Both the position numbers and the translations under genes were made by a program. The notes below the pieces were generated by a model that ran no database searches, was not told where the DNA came from, and worked only from the letters and a program-made list of their open reading frames with translations. This document shows positions 1-8,773 of a DNA stretch of 64,000 nt, one piece after another (position 1 is the stretch's first letter; every line of letters begins with the position of its first letter). Origin of the DNA: Saprospiraceae bacterium. Its GTDB lineage: Bacteria > Bacteroidota > Bacteroidia > Chitinophagales > Saprospiraceae. The stretch lies in contig JAWKLJ010000001.1 in the NCBI GenBank assembly GCA_041392805.1, positions 4,772,501 to 4,836,500 on the forward strand. Direction: 5' to 3'.

Positions 1-2024
1 TATTGTAAGAAAGAAGCAATCGAAAATTGGGTATTGAGCATATACAAAAGCTTTAATCGCCCCAGATGCGCCTTAAATGTTTGTTGTCTGGCTTTAAACT
101 CCGCCACATTGTATTGATAGAACCCTTCCAGGTCCAAATGAGGGGATAACTTCAAGCGTGGACTGAATCCAAGGGAGCGAATATTTCCATCATAGAATTT
201 TCCGATGGTAACTTCGCCAATCGTTCCCCAAAGGCGCTGGAAAGGAGTAGCAATCGTTCCCTGGAATTGGAAAAAGCTAAAGTCTCCGATAGGAATGCTG
301 ACTTGTTCCGATAATTCAAAGGGTTCAGATAGGTATTCTTGATTTTGTAAGGCAGTGGCTATAAATGCCCAACCATCTTTAGTTTCAATTTGTAGTCCGG
401 CAGTTCCCGTAGCTGTTTGAAGTTTTTTAGTATCATTGCTTTGCACCCATAAACCTCGCAAAAACGTTTGTATGCGAAGAATATTAGATTGATCCCCCAT
501 TAACCAGCCATAAGCCAAATTGGGGGCAATGCTGCTATAGTTCTCCCTGAGCTCAAATCCAACCCCCGGTTTATAATCTTCTCCTGCACGCGAATAGGTC
601 AGGTTATAACTTAAGCCATCGTAACGCCGCCGTTCCCAGTTGAGGTAAATCCGACTAGGGTCAAGTGAGTATAAATGGTTCTCCTTTTCCTGCTCAAAGG
701 ATTGTGCCCATTTCAGCGTTAAATAATCGTCTCCTACTATTTTTAGGATGCCATCTACGCCGTAGGTCGTATTGTATTGACCGTCCCAATTTGTCCGATT
801 GGTGAAAATGCCACCAATATAGGAGTTATTGTTATTTATCTGTCGCCGGATACGCAGCAAACCAAAGTTCTCCGAGGGACTATTCTCTGAAGAAGCCGTT
901 TGCATATCGAGAAAACCGACATCAAACTTGCCCAATCGGCCTACCAATCGCGCGCCACCATAGATTTGAACTTGCCCGTCGTCCTCATTAATGCCGATGG
1001 TCCGACTATAAAAGAGCCGGTTGAAGTTATCAAAATTGAAATCAAAAATGCTTGCCCGCTCCAAGAAGAATAAGCGCTTTTCGGGGAAGAATAGGTTAAA
1101 ACGCGTAAGGTTGACTTGCTGGTCATCCGCCTCCACCTGGGCAAAATCGGTATTAATAGTCAGGTCCATGGTCAGGTTACTGGTGATACCGTATTTGAGG
1201 TCTAAACCAACTTCAAATGTAGGGTCATCCTTCTTTTCATAGGCTAATTCCGATTCATTCAACTCGAAATTTTGCTGGAACCCTCCTAGTATATAAGGTG
1301 CCAAATACAAAGGATTTTTACGCTTGATGCCACGAAACCTGAATTCTTGCGTTTGAGAGGGTTTCCAGCCACTCATTTCTCCCCAATTCAAGGGAATGAG
1401 CGGGAAAATATCCACCTCATTTTTGGCGGCAATATACCACCAGGAAATGATCCCCATGATGACCTCCCCGTCTTTGTCTTGAAATCGAAGACTCGACCAC
1501 GGAATCCGCATTTCGGTAGACCAGCCTTTTTCATCATACGTGGATTTTACGTCCCAAAAGGTATTCCAATCCAGGCTCATTGGCGCTTCTCCCTGTGCAT
1601 CATTCCAAATGGTCCCATCCCAGCGTATGCTGTTTGCATTGGTGAAAAAGGCAACGGCATTTTCTTTATCCAGGTAACTGTCGATGATGATACCAAAATA
1701 ATCGGTGGTTCCATCCATGGCATCCCGCTTGTAGGTGGTGGGACGTAGGTAGGACGGATCACTTAAATGAAAGATTCCTCCGAGGTAAATATATTCATCA
1801 TCATAGGCAAGGAATACCTCCGACTGCTCAGAAGGCGCTTTGTCAAATTCGGGGACTTGCATGCGGTAGGTGAGGGGTGAGATGGTCTTCCATTCGGGTT
1901 CATTTAATTGGCCATCAAGGGTGATATTTCCCGAGATACGGCTGGCATCAATGATGCTTTGCGCAAAAAGAGCGGCACAACAAAAGTGAGATAAAGCAAT
2001 AAGAAGTATATACTTGGATGTCAT
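1..2024 (-). CDS. DUF5916 outer-membrane protein with CBM9-like N-domain, C-terminus cut by window edge
   Basis: An open frame starts at 2024 with a signal peptide (MTSKYILLIALSHFCCAALFAQ) and stays open to base 1, so about 674 residues are visible. Residues about 25-220 read like a carbohydrate-binding family 9-type sandwich (DGQLNEPEW near the start, then AYDDEYIYLG and a DGTTDYFGIIIDSY stretch). The rest is rich in alternating aromatic beta strands typical of the DUF5916 barrel-like domain (for example TMDLTINTDFAQVEADDQQ and LFFPEKRLFFLERA). The visible end (RLKLLYMLNTQFSIASFLQ) lies close to the usual C-terminus of this family. Such proteins are annotated as hydrolases or carbohydrate-binding outer-membrane proteins, but the biochemical role is unknown. 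The family call is from recognition of the pattern, not from a search. Confidence 0.85.
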   Translation of the reverse strand, partial: MTSKYILLIALSHFCCAALFAQSIIDASRISGNITLDGQLNEPEWKTISPLTYRMQVPEFDKAPSEQSEVFLAYDDEYIYLGGIFHLSDPSYLRPTTYKRDAMDGTTDYFGIIIDSYLDKENAVAFFTNANSIRWDGTIWNDAQGEAPMSLDWNTFWDVKSTYDEKGWSTEMRIPWSSLRFQDKDGEVIMGIISWWYIAAKNEVDIFPLIPLNWGEMSGWKPSQTQEFRFRGIKRKNPLYLAPYILGGFQQNFELNESELAYEKKDDPTFEVGLDLKYGITSNLTMDLTINTDFAQVEADDQQVNLTRFNLFFPEKRLFFLERASIFDFNFDNFNRLFYSRTIGINEDDGQVQIYGGARLVGRLGKFDVGFLDMQTASSENSPSENFGLLRIRRQINNNNSYIGGIFTNRTNWDGQYNTTYGVDGILKIVGDDYLTLKWAQSFEQEKENHLYSLDPSRIYLNWERRRYDGLSYNLTYSRAGEDYKPGVGFELRENYSSIAPNLAYGWLMGDQSNILRIQTFLRGLWVQSNDTKKLQTATGTAGLQIETKDGWAFIATALQNQEYLSEPFELSEQVSIPIGDFSFFQFQGTIATPFQRLWGTIGEVTIGKFYDGNIRSLGFSPRLKLSPHLDLEGFYQYNVAEFKARQQTFKAHLGRLKLLYMLNTQFSIASFLQ

Positions 2025-2163
2025 TTTAAATGTAGATTAGCAAAATGAGTATGAAGGTATTACATTATAGGGTGACAAGCGGTAGGAATGTCACAGCAAA
2101 AAGAATGGTATTTGGAAAAAGAAAAACCTTATCCTGCTAAACAACAAGACAAGAAAAATAATT

Positions 2164-2179
2164 CCCAAACATGCTCTTA
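2164..2179. repeat. Solo end of the GAGCATG repeat family
   Basis: CCCAAACATGCTC followed by TTA matches the right terminus of the 162-bp elements at 5254, 29389 and 46871, including the adjacent TTA that serves as target duplication there. No left partner is visible nearby, so it is a relic or a chance match. Confidence 0.35.
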
Positions 2180-2235
2180 ATCTCACAGCGTACTAGGACA
2201 TATTCTGTAACTTCCCATTCAAAATTACATCATCA

Positions 2236-3750
2236 ATGAAACATTTTCTGACTTTTTTATTTTGGATAGCAGCCTTGAGACTAGTCGCCCAAACCTTACA
2301 TACAGAACAATTGGCCGCCATCGCCGATACCTATGCCAAGGCATCACTAAATGATTTTCAGGAACTATTATCCTTACCCAATGACGCCCATTTCCCGAAT
2401 GATATTGAAAAAAATATCCAATGGTGTGAAAAAAACTTTTCGCTCCGAGGCTTTGCCACCCAGCGATTAACGACGCCTACGGTGCCGCTGTTATTGGCTG
2501 AACGAAAGGTGAAGGGGGCAAAAAAGACCGTGCTGATCTACCTTCAACTGGATGGCCAGCCAGTTGACACCAGCAAATGGTTTCAGGAAAGCCCCTGGAT
2601 CCCGGTCCTGAAAGCACGAAATGCGGAGGGCGAGTGGGAGGCCATCTCCTGGTCTAGACTCCAGGGGCCCATCGATCCCGAGTGGCGCATTTTCGCCCGC
2701 TCTGCTTCTGATGCCAAGGGCCCCGTCATGATGTTCCTCGCAGCCTTGGACGCGGCCAAGGACAATAGCATCAACCCCAATTACAATATCAAGGTCATCA
2801 TGGATTTTGAAGAGGAATTGGGGTCACCACAATTGCCCCCAGCCGTGGAAAAATACCGGGCAGCATTGGCGGCAGATATGCTCATCATCTTCGACGGCCC
2901 ACGCCACCTTTCCAATGAACCGACCCTGACCTTTGGTGCGAGGGGCATCGCGGAAGTGGCGATCACTGTTTTTGGACCAAAGGTCCCGCAGCATTCAGGA
3001 CATTATGGCAATTATGCACCTAATCCCGCGCTACGCTTGTCTCAGCTGATTGCCAGCATGAAAGACGAAGCGGGACGCGTGACGATTCCCGGTTTTTATG
3101 ACGGTATTTACCTGGATGAGGCCACCAAGCAAATCTTAGCCCAAGTACCGGATGATGAAGCGCAAATAATGGCCGCCATCGGGATTGGTGAAACAGACAA
3201 GGTTGGGAACAATTACCAAGAAGCGATCCAGTACCCCTCTTTGAATGTGCGAGGAATGTCATCTGCCTGGATAGGTGACAAGGTGCGGACGATTGTCCCC
3301 GCTACGGCCACCGCGGAGATCGATATCCGCCTCGTTCCGGAAGTAGATGCCGATCGGCTGATTCGCTTGGTCAGGGAACATATAGAGGGTAAAGGATACC
3401 ATTTATTGGCACAGGAACCCACTGCGGAAGAGCGGCAGCAATACCCAAGACTGGCGCTTTTTCAGTCCAGCGTCTCCTATCAAGCCTTTCGAACCCATTT
3501 CGATTCCGAGGTGGGGCTTTGGCTAGACAAAGCCCTGCAACGCGCCTTTAATAAAACGCCGATCAAAATCCGAAATTCTGGTGGTTCTATCCCCATTTCT
3601 CCCTTTGTGACAACCCTGGGCATACCAGCGGTTACGGTCCCAACGGTCAACCGCGACAACAACCAACACAGCCCAAATGAGAATATTCGTTTGGGAAATT
3701 ATTTTGAAGGGGTGAGAACCTTTTTGGCTATTTTGTCGGAGGCGTTGTAG
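2236..3750 (+). CDS. M20/M28-type metallopeptidase, secreted, variant first metal ligand
   Basis: A 504-residue protein with a signal peptide (residues 1-19, ending VAQ). It has the M20 dipeptidase layout: LQLDGQPVD at 103-111, SASDAKGP with the bridging Asp159, FEEELGS with the catalytic/metal Glu pair near 193-194, IIFDGPR, the dimer-domain HSGHYGNYAPNP, GGSIPISPF and a C-terminal metal His in NNQHSPNEN. The canonical first motif is H-x-D, but here the codon is CAA, giving Gln104 before Asp106. All other metal ligands appear present. The family hydrolyses dipeptides, N-acyl amino acids or carbamoyl compounds in the periplasm; the substrate here is unknown. It is a monocistronic plus-strand gene between two minus/plus neighbours. 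The substitution could reduce zinc affinity at one site or be a lineage trait. Confidence 0.88.
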   Translation: MKHFLTFLFWIAALRLVAQTLHTEQLAAIADTYAKASLNDFQELLSLPNDAHFPNDIEKNIQWCEKNFSLRGFATQRLTTPTVPLLLAERKVKGAKKTVLIYLQLDGQPVDTSKWFQESPWIPVLKARNAEGEWEAISWSRLQGPIDPEWRIFARSASDAKGPVMMFLAALDAAKDNSINPNYNIKVIMDFEEELGSPQLPPAVEKYRAALAADMLIIFDGPRHLSNEPTLTFGARGIAEVAITVFGPKVPQHSGHYGNYAPNPALRLSQLIASMKDEAGRVTIPGFYDGIYLDEATKQILAQVPDDEAQIMAAIGIGETDKVGNNYQEAIQYPSLNVRGMSSAWIGDKVRTIVPATATAEIDIRLVPEVDADRLIRLVREHIEGKGYHLLAQEPTAEERQQYPRLALFQSSVSYQAFRTHFDSEVGLWLDKALQRAFNKTPIKIRNSGGSIPISPFVTTLGIPAVTVPTVNRDNNQHSPNENIRLGNYFEGVRTFLAILSEAL

Positions 3751-3799
3751 CCCTTGCGCATGCCGCAAAATTGGCTTATATTTTGGAGTTGTTTGCAAT

Positions 3800-4540
3800 A
3801 TGAAAAGAAAATCAAAAATGAGAAATGAAGTATTAAAAAATAGACACCATGACCCAAGAATTAGTTATCGTGGGGAAAATGCGTCAAGGCTCGACAACTT
3901 GACTGATGCCGTTTTTGGCATCGCAATAACCTTGCTTATTTTTAATCTGACAAACCCTAATTCCTTTGCTGACTTATTGACATTCACAAAAACACTACCT
4001 GCCTTTTTGATAAGCATTTCGTTCGTGGTTTTAATCTGGAATGAGCATGTAGGCTTTTCAGAAATATACACCCTCAACGATACAAGACTAACCATATTAA
4101 ATACTATTTTTATTGCATTGGTTATTTTTTATGTTTACCCACTTAGATTTCTGACTTTGTTTCTGACCAACTTCTTTTTCAGAACAGATATTAATGTAAG
4201 CATTCAGGGTGACCAAGTTCCTTACTTGATGATTTATTATGGGTTTGTAGCTTTTGCTCTTTACTTGGTTCTGTATCTATTTTATCATAGAGCATTGACA
4301 TTGAAAAAGGAACTGAGACTGAATGCATTTGAAGAATTTTATACATCATCACAAAAAAAAAGAATGCTAATCATGTTGGCTGTTCCATTAGCGTCAATCA
4401 GTTCGACAATAATCTTAAATAAGTTCTCATTTATTTGGGCATCAGTAGCCGGAGGGATAACTTATTGTCTGTATACACCTCTAATTATTTGGTGGCACAA
4501 CAAATTCAAAAATAAATCAAAAGAATTTGGAGATGTATGA
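3800..4540 (+). CDS. TMEM175-family (DUF1211) potassium-channel-like membrane protein
   Basis: A 246-residue protein with six predicted membrane segments. Just after a basic N-terminus it has RLDNLTDAVFGIAITLLIF, the hallmark pore-lining first helix of bacterial TMEM175 proteins, whose usual form is R-x3-FSD-AVFAIAITLL. Here FSD is replaced by LTD. Downstream, WNEHVGFSEIYTLNDTRLTILN fits the conserved second/third helix region. Known bacterial members are tetrameric K+ channels in the inner membrane. The stop codon overlaps the start of the following small gene by 8 bases, suggesting coupled translation. The start at 3800 is followed by a second possible Met at 3818. Confidence 0.75.
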   Translation: MKRKSKMRNEVLKNRHHDPRISYRGENASRLDNLTDAVFGIAITLLIFNLTNPNSFADLLTFTKTLPAFLISISFVVLIWNEHVGFSEIYTLNDTRLTILNTIFIALVIFYVYPLRFLTLFLTNFFFRTDINVSIQGDQVPYLMIYYGFVAFALYLVLYLFYHRALTLKKELRLNAFEEFYTSSQKKRMLIMLAVPLASISSTIILNKFSFIWASVAGGITYCLYTPLIIWWHNKFKNKSKEFGDV

Positions 4541-4773
4541 CTTTGTAAATACTTCGCTTGGTTGGTTCCATCTAATTCAAGGTATTTCATTTGTGGTTTA
4601 TGTATTACTCTGTTTTAGGGCTTTATGCTGCTTTTGCTTCCGAATTAAGTGTAAGAATTCCCGAAAAACCTTTTTACACAATGGTCGGAATTGCGACAGG
4701 TATAATCTTTCTTTTAGGTTCAATATTCATATTTTGGAAAGAAAGAGTATGGAGAAAGCATTTTATAAGATGA
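4533..4773 (+). pseudogene. Small membrane-protein gene split by a frameshift
   Basis: An ATG at 4533 overlaps the end of the upstream channel gene and begins MYDFVNTSLGWFHLIQG, continuing with a hydrophobic helix. Around 4610-4620 the hydrophobic, sensible reading switches to the next frame (LGLYAAFASELSVRIPEK, then a second hydrophobic helix and a basic tail ERVWRKHFIR), ending at 4773. Joining the two frames gives one protein of about 80 residues with two or three membrane helices. The switch is near a T-rich run (TGTTTTAGGG), so a single-base indel, real or a sequencing error, explains it. No family recognised. Confidence 0.5.
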
Positions 4774-5059
4774 TAAACACTACTGCCAATAAGAAACCGT
4801 TTTGGGCATTAAATGCATAGGATACGGCATCTAACAAAATCAAGCAATTAGAAAATAATGGTTATACGCTTGTGTCTTTTACAAGGTTATACCCGGAAAA
4901 GTGTAGTTTAAAACGGAGGATAAATAGAAATTCAAAATAAAAAAATCCATGCTCTTAGCAACCTGGCATCCGATTTGTTTAGTCACTTGACCCGCTAAAC
5001 TCCTTCGCAAATCATTAACCAAAACGCTAAACCTTTGATTTTCAGTTTGAGCAAATTTT

Positions 5060-5073
5060 AAACATGCTCTAAA
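5060..5073. repeat. Possible solo end of the GAGCATG repeat family
   Basis: AAACATGCTC followed by TAA repeats the last ten bases of the repeat elements plus the TWA flank. It is shorter than the match at 2164 and lies only 180 bases from a full copy. It may be a relic or chance. Confidence 0.25.
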
Positions 5074-5085
5074 GTTCTTTTGACT

Positions 5086-5233
5086 TCAGCGCACCTTAGC
5101 TTTTTTTTTGAATATCATCATTGACTTTTTTGCCACAAGCAACAAAGCAAGTGAGATCGTATATATTAAAGTAGCAGTCATAATATTTGACCAAGCGTCT
5201 ATTTTAAATCCTTCTCTGACAATTTTGTGGTCA
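5086..5233 (-). pseudogene. C-terminal relic of a membrane protein
   Basis: The minus strand is open from about 5233 to a TGA at 5086-5088 and reads HKIVREGFKIDAWSN followed by a clear hydrophobic helix and a basic tail KKSMMIFKKKAKVR. This looks like the authentic last 45 residues of an inner-membrane protein. There is no suitable start and a stop lies immediately upstream, so the gene has lost its front. The loss point coincides with one arm of the inverted repeat at 5212-5240. Confidence 0.35.
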
Positions 5234-5481
5234 GCTTAAAACGAAGATCATAAGAGCATGTTTGGAGGTCACCCTTTGGGCCTAAAAATATCCCTTTATC
5301 GCTGATACTTCGTTACTTTTTTCGTCCGTACCGAAGGGTATGAACTTCAAAAAGTGCCTAGTCTCAGCGAAAAATTGACACTTTTTGCCTCCAAAAGCGA
5401 CCTCCAAACATGCTCTAAGCGATTGATAAAGAGCGATGATCAAGGCTTTCAGCTGACTAGAACACAAAAATTGTCAGAGAA
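5212..5481. repeat. Inverted-repeat pair bracketing repeat copy A
   Basis: TTCTCTGACAATTTTGTG (5212-5229, continuing GTCAGCTTAAAA) recurs inverted at 5446-5481 (CACAAAAATTGTCAGAGAA preceded by TTTCAGCTGAC). A third related copy reads ACACAAGAATTGTCAGAG near 29281-29298, also close to a repeat-element copy. The arms enclose copy A of the 162-bp element, so the region is a nested repeat. The origin of this outer repeat is unknown. Confidence 0.55.
5254..5415. mobile_element. MITE-like element, copy A (162 bp)
   Basis: The element begins GAGCATGTTTGGAGGTC and ends with the perfect inverse GACCTCCAAACATGCTC (17-bp terminal inverted repeats). It is flanked by a direct TAA at 5251-5253 and 5416-5418. 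Length equals copy B exactly. The minus strand can be read as RACLEVAFGGKKCQFFAET and onward for about 40 residues, but no start context or family is apparent. It has no transposase. From memory, GAG termini and 3-bp TNA duplications resemble the IS1031 branch of the IS5 family, which would make this a non-autonomous derivative. Confidence 0.8.
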
Positions 5482-5527
5482 CCTTATTAAATAAGGCAGA
5501 TCGTGATATAAAATCCAAGAAGCTGTC

Positions 5528-5867
5528 TTACTCTTTCTGCCAGGGAATAGCCTCCGATTTCCTAATATGCTCCTGCAAATATTCAATCACCCAATCCGTA
5601 AAGAGAACAAACAGGACTATTGGCATAGAACTTTTTAAATATCATCCCCTCTTTGGCAATATTATCAATATGGGGCGTTCGCAAATCTGTTACCCCTTGA
5701 ACCGATAAATCGCCGTAGCCCAGATCATCCGTAAAAATGAGGAGGATATTTGGGCGATTGTTTTGCGTGATTTTCGGTTCGGAATTATGGAAGCCAAATT
5801 GAAAAAGCAATAGTGCAAAAGCACCTATTCCCAATGCAAATTGGCCACTCTTTGAGATGCTCATCAT
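5528..5867 (-). pseudogene. Sulfatase with large internal deletion
   Basis: From 5867 the frame encodes a signal region and the start of a sulfatase domain (NILLIFTDDLGYGDLSVQG, then NSPVCS). At the exact codons where the formylglycine motif C-x-P-S-R should continue, the reading changes to LYGLGD and stops at 5583. One base out of frame, the following sequence reads TDWVIEYLQEHIRKSEAIP and WQKE to a TAA at 5528, a typical sulfatase C-terminus. Thus about 85 N-terminal and 24 C-terminal residues survive and roughly 350 codons are missing. The start codon overlaps the upstream sulfatase stop (ATGA). It cannot be catalytically active. Confidence 0.85.
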
Positions 5868-7351
5868 TTTTTATTTTTCGGGTATTCCGGGTTAAGATGA
5901 GGCATTGGGGCATCCACTTGTTGACGCCACTCGCTTAATAATTCCAAAAGCTCTTTCGCTTTTTCAGGATTCGTTTTTTCCAGATTATTCTTTTCCCCTA
6001 TATCCTCCTTTAAATTGTATAACTCTAAATGATTATCCTCTAAAAATTCCAGCAATTTCCAATCACCCTGGCGGATAGCGCTCACAGGTGTGGTGGTATG
6101 ATAATAATGTGGGTAGTGCCAATACAGCTCCCGTTGCTTTATATCAGCTTGAGGATTTTTTAAAACAGGCACTAGGCTTATTCCATCAAAAGCCGCAACC
6201 TGTGCGGAATCCCCTTTCAAATTTAATATTTCCAACAGGGTTGGATAAAAATCCTGTGTGGCAACAGGATAATCACATGTCGTTCGGGGAGTGGTGACGC
6301 CGGGCCAGCGAATGATGGTCGGAACACGGATGCCACCTTCGTATAAAGCACCTTTGCCCGAACGAAGCGGAGCATTGTTGGTGACCGTCTGCCCATCCCA
6401 TTCATTAATAAAACCGCCATTGTCTGAAGTAAATATTATTACAGTTTGGTCTGCTATATTTAGTTCATCCAATTTATTCATCAATTTCCCTACATTTTCA
6501 TCCAAGCTATGCACCATCGCTGCATAAATCGCATTCTGGTGCGACATGCCTGATGCCAATTTCTTTTGGTAATATTCCACCAATTCTTTCTTGCCTTCAA
6601 TAGGGGTATGCACCGTATAATAGGAAAGGTTGATAAAAAATGGTTCTTCCTTAAATCGCTCCATGATGGAAATCGCCTCATCTGTCAGGCGGTCGGTGAG
6701 GTATTCGCCCTTTCGGTCAAAATTATATCTTCCACTGACGTCTCTTTCAAGACCCGGAACAAAACGTATGGAATTATAGATTTCCCCTCTGTATGGGTAA
6801 AAAAATGTTGGCGGGGCACCCCAGACCGTTGCGCCAATATTGATGTCAAAGCCCTGCGTTTCGGGAAAATGCTCTCCGTCCCCAACATGCCATTTTCCCA
6901 AATGAGCGGTCACATAACCTGCTGCCTTCAATGTCTCCGCAATGGTTACTTCGCTCAGTGGCAGATTCGAAGATACGTCAGGAGGAATCAGTTTTTGGGT
7001 AAATTGGTTATTAATGGCGGCCTCCCGCCAGATGGTCATATTAAGTCTTGCTGGAGATTTGCCTGTAAGCAGCGCTGCCCGTGTCGGTGTGCAGATAGCG
7101 GCGGCGGCATAAGCATTAGTGAATTTTTGACCGGTAGCTGCGAAGGCATCAATATTGGGGGTTTCGTGGAGGTCGGCACCATAACAGCCAAGATCTGACC
7201 ACCCCAGGTCATCAACAGTTATCAAGAGAATATTGGGAGAGTGTTCAGTCTTGTCCTCTATATTTTTTTTCGAGTCAGATTGATTGCAAGAAAAATACAC
7301 CAACAGTATGCAGATCAACATTGCTGACAGAGAAATGGATTTTAGGAACAT
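5864..7351 (-). CDS. Type I sulfatase, lipoprotein
   Basis: A 495-residue arylsulfatase-family enzyme. A lipoprotein signal ends at Cys22 (VYFSC). Metal residues Asp47-Asp48 lie in ITVDDLGWSDLGCYG. The active-site motif is CTPTRAALLTG with Cys87, the residue converted to formylglycine by a maturase not found in this window. HLGKWHVG and IFTSDNGG give the other conserved His, Lys and Asp/Asn ligands, and the C-terminal HYPHYYHTTTPVSAIRQG region is typical. It should remove sulfate esters from sugars in the periplasm or on the cell surface. It is one of a run of sulfatases, each with a different signal peptide, and its stop overlaps the next (decayed) sulfatase. Sulfatase subfamily cannot be assigned by eye. 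Confidence 0.93.
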   Translation of the reverse strand: MFLKSISLSAMLICILLVYFSCNQSDSKKNIEDKTEHSPNILLITVDDLGWSDLGCYGADLHETPNIDAFAATGQKFTNAYAAAAICTPTRAALLTGKSPARLNMTIWREAAINNQFTQKLIPPDVSSNLPLSEVTIAETLKAAGYVTAHLGKWHVGDGEHFPETQGFDINIGATVWGAPPTFFYPYRGEIYNSIRFVPGLERDVSGRYNFDRKGEYLTDRLTDEAISIMERFKEEPFFINLSYYTVHTPIEGKKELVEYYQKKLASGMSHQNAIYAAMVHSLDENVGKLMNKLDELNIADQTVIIFTSDNGGFINEWDGQTVTNNAPLRSGKGALYEGGIRVPTIIRWPGVTTPRTTCDYPVATQDFYPTLLEILNLKGDSAQVAAFDGISLVPVLKNPQADIKQRELYWHYPHYYHTTTPVSAIRQGDWKLLEFLEDNHLELYNLKEDIGEKNNLEKTNPEKAKELLELLSEWRQQVDAPMPHLNPEYPKNKK

Positions 7352-7378
7352 GCTTTTTTTTTTACTTTGTTCTATTTT

Positions 7379-8719
7379 TTACTGCCGATTATTCTTTGAC
7401 CATGCTTCAAATTGCAATTTCAACGCTTTGACTTTTTCAGGATACTCATTTGCCAGATTTGTAGTTTCTCCTGGATCTTCCTTTAAATTCGCCAGGAAAA
7501 TAGAGTCTTTGGGTTCGACTAGATTTTGATAAGTTGGGCTGTGTATTACAGGGTTCATTATCAATTTCCATTCTCCTTTTCTAGCCGCTTTCTGTTTATT
7601 TAATTGCCAACAAAATTCTTCGTGGCCGGTCGCAATACTTTCATCTTCGATTAAGGGAACCAGACTTTTTCCGTCCAAATCTTCAGTATCTAACGGGATT
7701 TCACACAAGTCTGCCAAGGTTGGCATCCAATCTGCATTAACCGCTAGTTGCCCCCTTACCTCACCCGCAGGCAATTTGGCCGGCCAGCTTATGGCCGCAG
7801 GAACACGTATTCCTCCTTCAAACAAACTGGCTTTGGCACCTCTATAAATACCCGAATTTCCTCCTCCTCCATGTGCCCGCATTTCGGTTGAATAACCATT
7901 GTCTGATTGAAAAACAATTATGGTATTTTCATAGATACCTTGATCCTTCAACTTTTGAATAAGACTTCCAATATTATCATCCATCGTGGAGAGAAAAGCA
8001 GCATACAGGTCACGGGGGTACGCCACTCCTTTGTTCTGATAATACTCCAGCCACTCTGGTGTGCCTTGATAAGGATAATGTGGGGTGTTTATAGCATAGA
8101 ACATAAAAAACGGCTCGCTTTTATTTGAAACTATAAATTGAGTCGCTTCCTGGAGCATTAAATCTGGAAAAAATTCTCCCGGGTGAAATACTTCTTCTCC
8201 ATTTCTGTATAGATCATGCCGGTTAGGTCCATCCCAGAAAAAATAGTGAGAATAATTATCAATACAGCCTACGAAATGTCCAAAGGAGTAGTCAAAACCC
8301 TGGGCGTTGGGTTGTTTGTCCTCGGCTGCTCCTAAGTGCCATTTTCCAATATGTGCCGTTTTATACCCAGCGTCTTTGAACATTTCTGCCATCGTATATT
8401 GACTGCCCGGCATCCCTGCTTCTTTTTGTAAACTTACATTTCCTGGAACACCAGCACGTTGAGGAGTTTTACCAGTAAGTAAACCTGCTCGTGAGGGTGA
8501 ACATACTGGTGCACCATAAAACTGAGTAAACTTTATACCGTTTTCTACAATTTGATCCATGTTAGGAGTAACCAAATCATCAGAGCCATAACTATTTAGG
8601 TCGATGGACCCCTGGTCATCAGTATAAATAATTATGACATTGGGCTTCATCTCCTTTTTGATTGGTTTACAAGCCAAAAAAAGAAGCATTGCGACCAGGA
8701 ACAATGAGAGGTTTTTCAT
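7379..8719 (-). CDS. Type I sulfatase, lipoprotein
   Basis: A 446-residue sulfatase with lipobox FLAC (Cys17), metal motif IIIYTDDQGSIDLNSYG, and the formylglycine motif CSPSRAGLLTGK at Cys73. HIGKWHLG, FQSDNGYSTE and the RGAKASLFEGGIRVPA block complete the catalytic core. The tail (WKLIMNPVIH, LANLKEDPGETTNLA) is standard. It lies 27 bp upstream of the next sulfatase on the same strand, consistent with an operon. It acts on sulfate esters of a polysaccharide or its oligosaccharides; the exact linkage is unknown. Its base composition is AT-rich like most of the locus and unlike the GC-richer sulfatase upstream. Confidence 0.93.
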   Translation of the reverse strand: MKNLSLFLVAMLLFLACKPIKKEMKPNVIIIYTDDQGSIDLNSYGSDDLVTPNMDQIVENGIKFTQFYGAPVCSPSRAGLLTGKTPQRAGVPGNVSLQKEAGMPGSQYTMAEMFKDAGYKTAHIGKWHLGAAEDKQPNAQGFDYSFGHFVGCIDNYSHYFFWDGPNRHDLYRNGEEVFHPGEFFPDLMLQEATQFIVSNKSEPFFMFYAINTPHYPYQGTPEWLEYYQNKGVAYPRDLYAAFLSTMDDNIGSLIQKLKDQGIYENTIIVFQSDNGYSTEMRAHGGGGNSGIYRGAKASLFEGGIRVPAAISWPAKLPAGEVRGQLAVNADWMPTLADLCEIPLDTEDLDGKSLVPLIEDESIATGHEEFCWQLNKQKAARKGEWKLIMNPVIHSPTYQNLVEPKDSIFLANLKEDPGETTNLANEYPEKVKALKLQFEAWSKNNRQ

Positions 8720-8773
8720 CCTAAATGCATTTAATGATTTATATAGTCACTTTACACTTTTAGACAGTTAGCA

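Noticed and set aside
4821..4960. Integron attC-like site (TCTAACAAAAT region)
   Set aside because: No paired core sites or integrase; only a short resemblance.
5254..5415. Treating the repeat elements as genes for a 40-60-residue protein
   Set aside because: The reading (LEVAFGGKKCQFFA and onward) tracks the inverted-repeat unit and has no start, ribosome site or family; better described as mobile DNA.
6566..7198. 210-codon plus-strand frame within the first sulfatase
   Set aside because: Antisense to FGly, metal-ligand and signal-peptide motifs; composition is unlike a real protein.
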